From NCBI GenBank assembly GCA_963576475.1, contig OY754968.1:18240734-18304733 (forward strand): a stretch of DNA of 64,000 bases. The letters are read 5' to 3'. This DNA is from Molanna angustata (taxonomy: Eukaryota; Arthropoda; Insecta; Trichoptera; Molannidae). The notes below the pieces were generated by a model. The model saw nothing but the letters and a program-made list of their open reading frames with translations. It had not been told where the DNA came from and searched no databases. Each line of letters begins with the position of its first letter. Position 1 is the first letter of the stretch. The position numbers were made by a program, and so were the translations under genes. Below, one piece after another: positions 46,642 through 58,880 of the stretch.

Positions 46642-47192
46642 TTACCTAAATAAATAAAGTCCATGTTTTTCACCCTAAAAACATTACATCACACTGCTCA
46701 AAGTGTTTGACAATTGTGACACTGAGTTTATCGCCAAAATTGACGTCATTTGACACCGAGGTCATCATTTACAAAATAAACGTCACGCTCGACGTATGTA
46801 GCGAAATAATTTGGCAAAATGGTATGAGGTAACCATTACATTGCTAAATACAAGGGGAGAATATTAGATAAGTCCCACAGCCTCTGTATGTACATATATA
46901 GGATATAATACATAGCAGTAAGAATATTGGACACATAACCGACACAAGTTCATAATATTACATCGTACACTTTCTTACAACAAACTTTATAATTAAATTT
47001 AATACCAACAGCACAAGAATTAATAAACAACACGCCTTTGAAATATTAATAATATTATCTGGACATGATACAAGACTATAAATATAGGAGAAAATTCATA
47101 AAATATACATGACTGGTGTACATATAAGGTTATATTTCTTGTACCTCAGTATGAACTTTGAACATACATATTGTATGTATTCGTTTAAGTGC
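46642..47192. other. No recognised feature
   Basis: AT-rich, unique-looking. Confidence 0.4.
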
Positions 47193-47586
47193 ATAATACC
47201 CCGCATTCAGTAACTATTATTTTATTCTTCGATGGCGCTACAGCCCAAATCGAGCCTTGGCCTCCCTCACCAAGCGCCACCAACGTCCCCTGTCACCAGT
47301 TGCCGTCCTCCAGTTGGACACCTGGAAAAGCTTTTTTTTCCCATATAGAACGTACCTATTTAGGCCGGAAAATTCTTTAAAAGTTACATTAAAGAATTTC
47401 AGACGTATTATGAATTATTATGATTCAGTAACTTTTTAAGAACGTTCCGGCCAATATAGGTAGGTTCTTATTCCATTTAGTCCAAGTTGATATTTTATAA
47501 CGCTGAAATAAGACCGTAAATCTAAAATCTTCAATTTTAGTATGTTCCTATTTTAGTTACAATAGTTACTGAATACGGGGTATTAT
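47193..47586. mobile_element. Composite palindrome of two MITE-C copies with a LINE relic inside
   Basis: The outer arms, ATAATACCCCGCATTCAGTA at 47193 and the complement of 47562-47586, pair over 25 bp with one mismatch. The right half (about 47424-47586) is a complete MITE-C in reverse (compare 13388-13545). The left half keeps both MITE-C ends (ATTCAGTAACTAT and TTAGGCCGGAAAATTCTT), but its centre is replaced by 47219-47335, a minus-strand LINE 3' end (GGCGCTACAGCCC, CCTTGGCCTCCCTCACC). Confidence 0.7.
47219..47335 (-). pseudogene. LINE 3' relic inside MITE-C
   Basis: The minus strand ends GGGCTGTAGCGCCATCGAAG, comparable to GGGCTGTAGAGCCAGTGATG at the LINE end near 21490. GGACGTTGGTGGCGCTTGGT and GGAGGCCAAGG correspond to the codons for W...L..AK. 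It is short and broken. Confidence 0.6.
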
Positions 47587-47699
47587 CAACGGTTAAAAGG
47601 GCATTAAATTTAAGCGCCTAAAGGTAAATTTTACAGGAAACCTATTTTTAGTTTATTCAAAAACTTGATATTTATATTTATATTTTTTTATATTTATGT

Positions 47700-47915
47700 A
47701 GCTTCTCGGGCAACTGACAGGTACTATGTCAAATAATTATCTAACACGCACCCAATAACAAGTTGCCACATTCTGGAGACTTACGATATTAATCGTCTCA
47801 CAGATCCAGACTGAAAACACAATTAAAAACTGTGTCTCTACCGGAAATCGAACCCGGGACCCTTGGATCAGCAGTCAGATACCCAGCCAACTGAGTCACG
47901 AAGGCAGACAAATAA
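47700..47915 (-). mobile_element. SINE-A, near-complete copy
   Basis: On the minus strand: TGCCTTCGTGACTCAGTTGG, CTGACTGCTGATCCAAGGG, intact B box GGGTTCGATTTCCGG, ACACAGTTTTTAATTGTG, GATTAATATCGTAAGTC, CAACTTGTTATTGGGTGCG, and GTTGCCCGAGAAGC at the 3' end. It is among the best preserved copies of the family here. Confidence 0.85.
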
Positions 47916-47925
47916 CTTTATATGT

Positions 47926-49460
47926 TAGTTTTACAGAGTGTTGCGATTTTTTGAACATTAAAAATGTTGTCACATTATAGAAAATTGAGTTTTAAATGAA
48001 AAAATGTTCGCATTTGTAAGCAGTATAGTAAAATGTTTTATGATATTGATATATTCAACAACACATATCCGCAAAATCGCAGGAGTATATCGGCAATGAC
48101 GCAGTGATATGAGGCAAATAATAAATAACTCTTTTATCCCTTCCCACTCCCCCCAATTCCTACAGATTCCTGCATCATTTGTACGTTATTAATTTTGAAT
48201 TACTTATCTTGTATGTTCTTTATTTTTTATTCTATACATTTTATTCCAATTTCTTATATCTTTAATTTCAAACTTACTATACTGTTTATATATGTTTTAG
48301 TAAATTTATTTTTATTAATGTATGGTGATTAAGGAACTATTTTGGCAAATATTTAACATTTATTGTTGTCTACCGTAATTTGCAAATTACTATATGATTC
48401 CCCTTATATTAAATAAATAAATTAGCTCCATTAAATAGCACTTAACGATTTAAAAAAATATGTCCTCTATACAGATCAAACTATAGGTACAATCTACGCG
48501 ATATTGATATCATTTATAAAGTATAAAAAATCAGTGATTCTTTATTAGGTTCCAATCCATCTCATAAATCATTATTCCAAGATTGATTGAGAGTGTGATA
48601 AGTAAAATAATACGTATTATGAAGGAACATAATCGTAAACATTTATTTTCATATCTCGTTCACACATCTATATTTCAACATTCGTAACAGAAAATATGAT
48701 GTAGTATATCACAAGTCCTCTCATCACGGAACCATTAACGGCACACGCCTTGCAGGTCAGACGTGACGACCCAGGGCAATAAAAGTAATCTTCAACGTTA
48801 AATATTTTCTACCACCCTCATTCCGCCACTTCAGCACGCCACAGAAAGGGTTGGATCTTAATTGCTACCTAATTGTTAAAAGCCAATTGTGGATACAATT
48901 TAAGACATATTAAAAAAAAATACGAATGTAAAGAAAAATAATTAACCGTTTCATCGTAATTTACAATAACAAAGCCCGTTTTCATTATATTTTAAATAAT
49001 TGTTATATTACAGGAAAAAGTATCGTATTGATGCAAAATAAACTTGATTATGAGTGTTATTCTGCAATTTCTACGATTGTATTGAAATGAATCCAATTAG
49101 AATAGCTGTAATTGTTTGCCAAATCAATTGTCGTCCAATAAATAGTTCACACTTTGGTTATTCTGAACATGCTATTGTATTGTCTATGGCCAAAAGCAAT
49201 TATACCTAAGTATTTTCAGATTATTCTGTTCTAACTCAACAGTCAACACCCGTTGATATTCACTAAAACTGGTAATATTTTGCTTTAAATATCACCTCTA
49301 AAATAATAAAAATTAATAGAAACATTATATTTGAATATGACAAGGTTTTTTGGCAAGTGACATGTATGACATCAAACGGTAATAAAAACAACACGCTTTG
49401 ACCGTTTGTTATGATTTCAATAGACCATTCCAATGGTGACCGTTCGACCACCATTCTAAT
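47926..49460. other. No recognised gene
   Basis: Ordinary AT-rich DNA. 48720-48860 and 48950-49160 have higher sequence complexity and no repeat relatives in this window, so they are candidates for conserved non-coding sequence only. Confidence 0.35.
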
Positions 49461-50479
49461 ACTAGTTGCATGTAACACATGAGATCCAACTGTCGATAGC
49501 AATAGTATGTATAGTTGAAGAATATGTACCAAACTATAAACCCATAAATACAAATTATTGAATATTTTCAGATATTTTGTTTTCTATACAACATATGTAG
49601 GTATGTATGTCAAGATAGGATAGTATGGAGGAAGATCCTTTTTTCCTACCCAGAATATGAAAATAGCATGATGGTATGTATGTATGTTTGGAGATGAAGT
49701 ATCAAACTATTAAGTCTTCTTACATATTGTGTATAGGCGACTGCCATACAAAATGTATGAAGCGATGTCGTCAATGAATTCAATTTTTAAAAAAAAGGTT
49801 AAAAAAAATTGAGATCTTCTACTACAATTTGAATATTTTTTATAGAAAATTAAATTATCTAGTTGGGTTGTTTCGGCTTTTCTTGATATTTTTAAAAAAA
49901 TTGGAAATATAGGCAGTTAAACTCATAAATTTATCATAAAAAAAATATTTTTCTTAATAAAAAATGTTTGAGAAACTCTGGATTTTTTTTAAAAAAAATA
50001 ATTTGAGATTTTGTATTTTTCTATGTTTATACCAAATTTCAGCGATCTAGCTTTTATGGTTTCTGAGATATATGGAAAAATAAACCAAAATTTCAAAAAT
50101 TGATAACCCCTGACTGATACAAAATTCATATTTCTGAGTATAAAAGTTTTGTAAGCCTATAACTGTTTGTATATTCTGAAAATTTGGGCTCTGTAAATTG
50201 AGCGGATCAAAAGTTATAAGGGGGGGGGACACACACACACACACAGACACACACACACACACACACACAGACACACGAAATGTTCTACTCCAAATTCTGA
50301 GTAAATCCGTGTATGGAACATATATGCTGCGAAGCCTCTAAGTTGGTATTTTTTGACTTCAAAGTTGGAAAAGCCGTGAAAAAAGTAGACCTCTGCATAC
50401 AATTCTCGCGTATCCTGGCTTGAAACATTGTCGATATGTTAAGAGAACAAAGTTCTCCTGAACAAATCGACAGTTGGAT
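49461..50479 (-). mobile_element. Helentron-like element Hel-1, copy 2
   Basis: On the minus strand: 5' end ATCCAACTGTCGAT (complement of 50466-50479), (GT)n tract (complement of 50228-50275), and subterminal ATCGACAGTTGGAT (complement of 49484-49497). Then comes the hairpin CATGT GTT ACATG and the end GCAACTAGT (complement of 49461-49469). It aligns end to end with 2756-3767, including the embedded GTATGT LINE-tail relic (about 49600-49690). Having this relic in both copies means it is part of the family. Non-coding. Confidence 0.75.
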
Positions 50480-50894
50480 AACGATCGCCGTCATTTTGAA
50501 CTGTGATAATGTCAAAAGTGAATTGGTATTTATCGTTTCAGAATAACCACAAATAACGAAATAAAATGCATGAATGTAAGTGATCATGAATGTTAGCAAT
50601 GATTGAGGTGTATGACGCTCGGTACTATCTGCCTACTCCGTTAGAAACATGGCATTTGCCTATTATATAAAAAATCACTGTTTTACTTCTACATTTTAGA
50701 TTATTCGAAAACAGGACAACCGTTTCGCTATCCCATCAGTTGAAAATGCCTTTACCTGTCGTAATGGTTGTTAAGAATAAAAATGATAATACCTACAGTA
50801 ATACCTGTGGTTGTTTTTTAGCTTGTTATTTCGCTTATTGAAATCAAAATTTTACATCTAAATATTTTTTATTTATTTATTTAACTTTTTGCAT
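50480..50894. other. No recognised gene
   Basis: GACGCTCGGTACTATCTGCC at about 50608-50627 may be a scrap of the LINE-2 3' end (compare GGCGTTCGGTTCTCTCTGCC at 31131). Nothing else is supported. Confidence 0.35.
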
Positions 50895-51480
50895 AATATA
50901 AACAATTATAATGCATACCGGCCGACTTATTTCTTCCAACCAACCAGATAACAGAGTGACAGAATTATACATGTACATCAATAAAAAAAATGAAAGCTAC
51001 AAAAGAACAAATAAAATATACATAACACCAAGATAAATAAAAAGAAAAACATCATAGCAACAAAAAAGGGATTAGGAAGGAATAAGAAGAGGAAATCGAG
51101 ATCAGGTGTTTAGGGATAAATATAACGTAGCAAAGGGAAGGAAGGAAAAGGAGAGGGATCATGTATTATCGGAGAGATATCCCTGCTTTAGTCTTTTCTT
51201 TAATATGGAAAGCGAGTTTGACGAAGTTATATCAGGACTCTAATTATTCCAGAGTCTTGCTGAACGCACTTCAAAGGAAGAGCTGAAAAATTCAGTGCTG
51301 TGAATGGGGATAGTTAATGTAGTAAGTTCAGCAGATCGAAGCGATAGGCCGTGATTAGATAAATAGGTGAATTTGGTTTTAAGGTACTGCGGTGAATTAG
51401 TAAAGAAGTGACAAAATATGTATATTTCGCCGTTGTCGTATCTTAGGCCAATGGAGAAGATTACGGTAAGAGGAAATGTG
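50895..51480 (-). pseudogene. LINE C-terminal remnant, paralogue of the split copy at 7960-8990
   Basis: The minus strand, with a few frame breaks, gives SPQYLKTKFTYLSNHGLSL, TIPIHSTEFFSSSFEVRSA, RLWNN and ITSSNSLSILKKRLKQGYLS between about 51420 and 51170. Sequence toward 50895 is the shared 3' untranslated region. It has no SINE insertion at the site occupied in the other copy. The RT core is missing. Confidence 0.65.
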
Positions 51481-52265
51481 ATCGAATTTTTTACCTTTTA
51501 ACTAAAATCATGTTAATAATTACACTCGCCTAATACGAAAACACAGAAGTTGTACGCCCAAACATATTAACGCCCAATTAATCAATAAATTGGATAATTT
51601 GTTTCCTGACAACGCCAGAAGTCACGAGGCAAGATCTGGAGAGGCAGACTTATACGGCACATGTGAATGAAACAACCATAAAAATGACAATCCATGTACA
51701 TAAAAAATTCCAGTACAGCACAGGATTACCGATTATATTCTATTATGTGTGATGTGGATGCTGTGCGTGTTATTCATCCTGTTGAATGAGTTCAAATCAG
51801 CCTTAATTACCACAAGGGGTTGTAAGCGCCACAGTTCCAACTGCCTGCTCTGTTCCAGATCCCAATGATAAATGACAAAGCCAAACAAGTAACACGGCCA
51901 AGACGAATTCTATTTATCAGTGGGAAACGGCAAAATGAAGATAAACTGTTTGGCAAATTATTGTTTGACAAAAAATGCTGACCACCGCTCCAGAACACCC
52001 ATTAATTATCCCACACCCAAGTCGTAAATAACAAATGAACAATTAGAAAGAAAATATACAATGTGAATATGGAAACTACTGAAGAGCGCACACATCTTTA
52101 TAACTAGAATATTATTTTGAAATATATCTGGAAATGGTGTATGGCTCAGGGGAAATACAGATTTCTTTATGTTTTCAGTTTGGTTTTATGGGATGATTTA
52201 ACCATCAGAATGTGAAAAATTGTTATTGGGTACGTGCTATAAAATAATGATCGATATTCTGTTGC
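51481..52265. other. No recognised gene; 51780-52025 has higher complexity
   Basis: 51780-52025 is less AT-rich with no relatives in the window. It may be conserved non-coding DNA. A tandem duplication of ACAAATAAATTATTAGTTTT follows at 52268-52319. Confidence 0.35.
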
Positions 52266-52319
52266 AACAAATAAATTATTAGTTTTATTTTGGAGACAAA
52301 TAAATTATTAGTTTTATTT

Positions 52320-52950
52320 GACTGCTGATCCAAAGGACCTGGGTTCGATTCCCGGTGGAGACACAGTTTTTAATTGTGTTCTCAGTCTGGATCTGTGAGA
52401 CGATTAATATCGTAAGTCTTCAGAATGTGGCAACTTGTTATTGGGTGCGTATTAAATTAATATTTAACATAGAACATGTTTTTTTTAACATGTCTACGTG
52501 GGGGACACCAGCTATTAGGAATTGGGTCCATTTTACTCTTCCGAAGAAGCGCACTACATAGCGTTGGGAGGGGTTTGCAATCTAGAAAAGAGTTTATTAA
52601 TTCGGATTTTACAAAGACCCGGGTTGTACGAAGGTGGAAACACAGAATTCGGAAGATCGTTCCACAGTCGGCCTGCTGTTTTAATAAAGGAGTTCGAGAA
52701 GCGACTGGTTCGTATATGTTGAAGGTTTACTGTGAATGGGCGTTGTGATTGAGTAAAGCGAGTGACTCCGTTGCGAGTGGGTGGAGGAGGGACCAAAGAT
52801 GCAAGTTATTCTGAGCAATTCCCGCGGTAGTATCTATAGAATAAACTTAAAATACCGACTTTGCGTCTGTGTTCTAGTGATTGCAATCCATCAGTCAGTG
52901 ACGGATCATCAATCAGAGTTTGTTGCCCGAGAAGTACCTAATATAAAATA
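52320..52950 (+). mobile_element. SINE-A copy split by a LINE-1A insertion
   Basis: The left block (52320-52478) contains GACTGCTGATCCAAAGG, B box GGGTTCGATTCCCGG, ACACAGTTTTTAATTGTG and AAATTAATATTTAACATAG. The right block (52920-52950) resumes with GTTGCCCGAGAAG and ATATAAAATAAAATA. The SINE's first 40 bases or so are missing. Confidence 0.8.
52479..52919 (-). pseudogene. LINE-1A 3' fragment inside SINE-A
   Basis: The minus strand from about 52919 reads LIDDPSLTDGLQSLEHR, then VPPPPTRNGVTRFTQSQ, GRLWNDLPNSVFPPSYNP and CKIRINKLFS. It ends in the family's 3' untranslated segment, complement of TTAACATGTCTACGTGGG. It corresponds to 25655-26085 of the plus-strand copy, and is strongly 5'-truncated. 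Confidence 0.8.
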
Positions 52951-54934
52951 AAATAGTAAATTCTAATATCAACTGTTCAGACCTTCTGAAAATTATTAAC
53001 CTCAACATACCAAACAGATGAACAAGGCACACCTCAAAGTTCTTTTTAGACAAAAAAAAAACAATAGAGCCACTCAAAATTTACCACTGTACAAATGCCT
53101 TACCACATATAAGATTTTTGTAAAGGATCAGGTCCGTGGACATATTCTGTATGTTCAGGACCCTTTTCAGGAGCCACATTAGACATGAATTATTCATTAT
53201 TTTGATACCAACAGTGAGTGCATGTAATATGAAATCAAAGGTGGACTGATTAAGTTACAATTAATTATGTTATTCTTATTTATTACATTTTTCAAAAAAA
53301 TATTATTGTACCTACGTAGTCCATTTTTTTAAACAAATAAATAAATAAAATATGTACCTACTTAAAACAAATGAAATATTCTTGAAATAATTTTAAATCT
53401 CAAGGATTTTTAAAGATTATATAAGAACTTACATGAGATTTGAGTTATGAAAACACAAGATCCTAAAAGTGAAAATGTATGAGCGAGGAAGATCAGAGAA
53501 AGTGAAGATGCCAAGAGAAATGTGTGAAGTTTTGTGGGCCCACTATCCAGGGACTAATTTGTCATAGGACTGACTAATTAAATCAGGGAACTTCTCTTTT
53601 CCATGAAAGAGTAAGGAACAAAGCGATGATGGAAATAAACTGATATGACAAAAGTTCTTAGTTAAATCAGCTTAACTATGAAAGTTTGTTCAATAGAGAA
53701 TTACTATCTATACTCGTAAATAAGAACAGAATGGCTTTAGAGTGGTTATGTTCATGGGTCTTGTTTATGGATGAAGAGAACTGGGGGAGACAATTCTAAT
53801 ATCAAATAAATTCAATTCTTCACAATTATGACAGGAGGCTTTAACAAGCGGAATAATTTAGTTGTAAAATACATTCTACAAAACTAGATAGGTCAACTTT
53901 AATAAAAATATTTTTTATTTTATATTCCGCCATTTAATAACGCAGGACCATTTTAAAGATGCTTTTGCTCGACGTGTTCTACATGTTAGACTTGTCTATA
54001 CTAAATCCGATTGTAAACTTTTCAATCGATATTGTGTGATCCGGTGATATAAGTGTGAGATGTGTCTGTGAAAGCGCATTTTTCATACACAGTCCATAGT
54101 TTTTAGTTTATGAACGGAACTACCTTATATTAAAATTGTATTATAAATTGAAATAATTGAACTAATGGATATTTTAATAATTGTAATTATTGCTTGAGAT
54201 GACTAGATAATAAATAGTAACTCCATTTTGTCTTTTCTAAGCCTTCTTTAAATGCCCTTTCAAACGTATTTTAACGTTTATACATTATGCACATCATTAT
54301 AATTGAAACTTATTTTAAAACAGTCAAAAACCCGCGTGATTGAAATCAAATTATAATCGATATGAATGAAGATGACAACATATATTTCTAGCAACTAAAA
54401 AGTTTTATTTTTCAATTAACAAATTCATGGCGTGTGTATATAAAAGTCAATGTGTTGTAAAAAATAATAATAATGTCACACGACAAAAACTTCCTGAATC
54501 CTTAATATAATCTGACGACTTACAAAAGTTAAATGCCTTACCTATTCGCTTAAGTTTGACAATATTTACGACCCAGAAAAAATACGATGATTGGAAAAAA
54601 AGAAATTAAAATGAATTGAGGCCATAAAAACTTTCAGACAATTGAGTTACAAACAAACCGTTTCCATTGAATCTTTTTATATAAAATGTTTTTTTCACAA
54701 AAGGGCACATTTTATGAAAAAATAAATAATTCTCCAAATAAATTTTGAACAAAGAATTCCTAGATTTTATAAGCATCAGATCCTTTCATATAAAAAACTA
54801 TAACGCTATATAGAAAGATTAAAAAATTGCAAAATGTCAGAAACCCACAATGATAATGCTAATAATCCTAAAAAGTGTATTGAATATGAAATGTGTTTAT
54901 ATATGTAGAAAACAATTAACAGCATGCAAAGATA
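52951..54934. other. No supported gene
   Basis: AT-rich; no repeat relative or credible reading frame was identified. Confidence 0.4.
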
Positions 54935-55440
54935 AAGTTGAAGATTTAACATTTTCTTTTATTGTAAAACCTATTGATATTGGATCTTATCGAGTATTAT
55001 TTCGAAACCTTTCTCTGTACCATTTACCTTCCAATTGTTATACATGGCATATGTCAGATCACACCTTGAGTTCGCTTCCATCATATGGAATCCCCAATAT
55101 CGAACATATATTGATCGTATTAAGAAAGTTCAAGAAAAAATTTTCAATTATCCAACATATCGTTTTGGGGAAACCAATGCAAACTATTCAGTTTAAATAT
55201 GCGTAGAAAGGTGTTAGATTTGATATTTTTATTTAAAATAGTGAATTGCATTGTGGATTCTGCATATTATTCTGAATGAATTATTTGCTATTCCTATTTG
55301 TAAGACTAATTATGCGCAGAACTCTTTTGTCAGACGTAGTTGTAAATTGTATAATTCTGTCATTACGTCTGAAATCGATATTCTAAATAACGATTTTGCA
55401 GCATTTAAAAGAAAACTTTATAATGTTGTGTGAAAAGAAT
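54935..55440 (+). pseudogene. Degenerate LINE (CR1/Jockey-like) C-terminal region
   Basis: One frame at 55056-55180 reads RSHLEFASIIWNPQYRTYID followed by RIKKVQEKIFNY. This is the 'R..LEY.S..W.P......ID.IE.VQ.KF' block of CR1/Jockey-type polyproteins. A shifted frame then gives MRRKVLDLIFLFKIVN (about 55198-55245). Another gives NSFVRRSCKLYNSV and FAAFKRKLYNVV up to the stop at 55433, the usual C-terminal end. At least two frame breaks and stops are present. About 240 bp of untranslated AT-rich DNA follows, with AATAAA near 55650. The RT core is missing. Confidence 0.65.
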
Positions 55441-55679
55441 ACATTTTTACTTATATGTGGGTACGTATTAAATGTTTTCTTTTTTTTCATTTCTTTACTG
55501 GTTAACTGGTTATTTATTTTATTATTTTTGTTTTTTATTATTTCATGTTATATTTTAATCTTGTTCTTCATAAAGTATCTTATTGTTAACCATTTATGGA
55601 AACTTTGCTGGTTTATTTGATTATTATTTTGTACCATTACAATTTATTAATAAAACTGTATGTGTCTTTGATAAACAAA

Positions 55680-55870
55680 TAAATTATGAGGCTGATCAAA
55701 GAGGAACGAAAAGTTGAGGTCGGCCAATGAAAATTTGGCAGGGTCACATAAATGGAACTTTGAAAGATCAAGACGTGAATCTAGAAATGTATGCCAAGAA
55801 AGAAGACTCTGGCGTTCGGTTCCCTCTGCCTACCCCAAATAATAAAAATGGCGTGACGATATGGAATGGA
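55680..55870 (+). pseudogene. LINE-2 3' tail fragment
   Basis: It parallels the 3' end of the 29672-31196 LINE: TGGCAGGGTCACATAAATGG (W..HIN), TTTGAAAGATCAAGACGTGA (LKDQDV), GACTCTGGCGTTCGGTTCCC, TCTGCCTACCCCAAATAA, GGCGTGACGATATGG. About 190 bp remain, without the (ATGT)n end. Confidence 0.6.
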
Positions 55871-57480
55871 GTAATATGGAAAATAATTCTAATAATAGTT
55901 TGTATTACGTCATTTAATGAAGCAGGAATTTTATAAGGGCGCTCAGCTAACTCGTAAAGAAAATAATTTTAAGTAATTTACAGGAGTCTAATTTGTAACA
56001 CTTATTGATCCGTTTACACAAAACCCGCAATAATTAATATCCGATGAATTGACATTCCGTTTCGTATATGCGTATAATATAATTGTCGCTCTGTGATCGG
56101 ATGATTTCAGTACAAAAAGGTTAGATTTATTAAATAAAATGGATATTTCTAATTCAGAACACTGTATCACAACTCTAGTGATAGATTTACCTTGTCACAT
56201 ATGAAAATTGATCTGCTAATTCTTTCGAGAAAATGTATATGTCGGCGAGCAGCTGTTAATAATTGAGAACATGCATGTGTGATGGATGTGAATAAAAAAG
56301 AATGAGTTAGAGGTAAAAAAGAACGGCGATCATGATGAAAGCTGTAAAATATTACAGTTTAATTAACAATATAACAATAAAAATTTAATTTTTCATCAAA
56401 ATTATAAACCGTCTGTCATTGGTTGATCACTTTATGACACCACACATTACAATAGATAATTAATTTTGACTAATTGTCTATAGCGTGAAGCGTTTCACTG
56501 AGTATTTTCTCATAACATTATAATTATTTCCATTTCAATTGTCAATAAAAGCAACACGGGATTTATTAAAGGACAATAAGACAATGTCCCTAAAGTGAAT
56601 GAAAAAATGTTGATGCTTTTTTACGGATAATCTGGACTTTTGCACTTCACGAGGTCTTAATAGACAGGTTAATGTTTTAAAATATAATAGAAAGATATTT
56701 GCTACCGGGATATTGATTGAATTATGATTTGAAATTAATTATGTACATATATAATATATAAGTACTGTGCATTAAATAATTATACTATTTTACATCATTC
56801 TTAATAATATAAATTGCAAAAGTTTGGATGTAATAAAATAATATTATTTGTAACTAGCCGAGAGAGACACGTTGACTAGACCCAATAAAGGGAATCTGTC
56901 TATCCTTGTCATGTGCACAGATAAGATAGAAGTAAACTTAAGAGGACATATAACGCTAAATATAGTGACTGAAAACATGATATACTAAAACCGCCTAATG
57001 CACTATGAAGTTACGCGTTAGTAAGAGTAACTTTCGCGTGCGTTAAAAAAGGTTTATACGTGATTTAAATTATCGGAAACCCAAAATTTGTAGATTTTTT
57101 TGCATTTTACAAACAAACCTTAATTGAAATGAAAAAACTTTATCTTTCATTCACTTTTATTTTACGCATTCTTTTAGCATATACTCTAATATTTATTTCT
57201 CTACGACACATAGTTTTGGAGTAATTTAAAAAAATGCAGTAAAAAAGGATATATTTAAAATTTCTTTTAGGGGAATGTAGGCTAAATTTTAAAATTGTGT
57301 GACGAACATTCATTAGAGAAATGTGAATACACTTATGCTATTTTTTCTAGAAACATTCTTTTTATCATATTTGAGGAATTTGATTTTAAATTGGAGTGTT
57401 TAGCTTTATATGCCCCCTTAAGTGCATTTCTTTCTGACGACGCGTTGTTCGTTTAGTTTTTGTCCTTATTACGCGTTCAA
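55871..57480. other. No recognised gene
   Basis: AT-rich. 56390-56660 is of higher complexity without repeat relatives, and could be conserved non-coding DNA. Confidence 0.35.
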
Positions 57481-57566
57481 GGGTATATAAGAAGGTACAT
57501 ATCTTTCTGGCGGAAGAAACTCGAATGAAATGAAATAATATTTTTAACGTGCTGAGCAAAATTTTG

Positions 57567-57610
57567 CGCGAATTGATTGGCCGCTCTTTCTAGCGGCCAA
57601 TCAATTCGCG
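57567..57610. other. Perfect 19-bp hairpin with 6-nt loop
   Basis: CGCGAATTGATTGGCCGCT (57567-57585) and AGCGGCCAATCAATTCGCG (57592-57610) are exact reverse complements separated by CTTTCT. The stem does not extend outward. It is GC-richer than the surroundings. A TATATAAG word lies 76 bp upstream (57484-57491). Too short for a typical pre-miRNA stem. Confidence 0.9.
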
Positions 57611-58880
57611 ACTAGATTCTCTGTTCTGTGTAAATATTAAATATTTTTTATGATATTGACATCGAAATAAACATTTTTTTTTGGCGCAAACAAGTTGATG
57701 TTCTATCATTTTTATTTTGTATATAGAAACTAGTATGTTTCTAACATCAGATTAGTTAAAAAAATAAACATTCGTTTTAAATTCGTCATTCGAAAAATCT
57801 CTCAACTGACTGAATCATTTTCCACGTGTTTTTATTTGGTGAAAACATAGAATTATAATTTATAATTTAAGCATAGAATTATAATGTACAGAAGCCGCGT
57901 CTAGTACAAATTTCGAATTCAAATGTATGCCAAGTTTATTTACATGTGTGTGTGAGGCGGTAGATCGGTTGGTCTACGTTTTATGTAGGTGTGCGTATCG
58001 GTAGGTGTACGTACACAAGAAATTCTTCTGTTTCCTCGTAGTTTTAGTTGGCATACATTCATTGCGCTGACTAGGTATCTGTATCATATATAATCTAAGA
58101 TTTTAAGGTTAAAAACTTGAGAATTTTATGACTTTAGGAATATTACAGTCGTCGTGTTAATAAACCTTGAATTCGAATAATATTAAAAATATACATTTTT
58201 TGCATCCTAAATACTATTTCATTCAACGCAATAATAAAAAATGTATGACATACATTTGAAAAATACGTCCACTACGATGTGTGATGTCATTCTTTTCACG
58301 ACCCAAATGAACCTTTTTAGAGCGTCATTCAAAATACGTTTTTCAAATTGCTATAAAAAGTTTTATAGAGCAAATATAAAATTGGAAATTTTACCATCTT
58401 TTTTATTATTTTTTAAACATTTTTTTAGTAAAAGAAAAAAATTTAATGTTTCCTATTGTAAAATTATCACAAGTTTTAATCTTTGTAGGCCTGTTTTCTT
58501 CAAAACCCAAATCGTCGAATTTCATTTATTAATCATTAAAAATTTTACCATGCATTGATTTGATGCAAAAAATATTATCGTTAAATAATATCGTTCTTTT
58601 TGTTGAATATATTAGGCGAAACGAAACAAACGATTTCAATGGATTGAAAATAAATAAGGCTGATATAGTAAAATACGGTAGCTATTGTATTTTTATTTAT
58701 CCCATTGGGAGAAAGTTTCCAACGATTGAGAGTGCAATTCACTTAAACTATTTCCATACAATGTATTTTTAGTGCTAGAGATTTAAACCAATTTATCAAA
58801 GGCAAAACGATACAGAATTATTTAAAAATGTACAGAATTAAAACATAATCACATGAAAATAACAATGAAATTTTTTTTTT
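57611..58880. other. No supported gene
   Basis: Two short plus-strand frames (58241-58558 and 58560-58772) have AT-driven composition (K, F, I, N) and no recognisable domain. Confidence 0.35.

Noticed and set aside
57567..57610. Pre-miRNA
   Set aside because: A 19-bp stem with a 6-nt loop is shorter than usual miRNA precursors, and there is no sign of mismatched lower stem. Kept only as an unexplained hairpin.
58241..58772. Two consecutive plus-strand frames (105 and 70 codons)
   Set aside because: Composition is dominated by AT-rich codons, the frames are separated by a stop, and no motif is visible.
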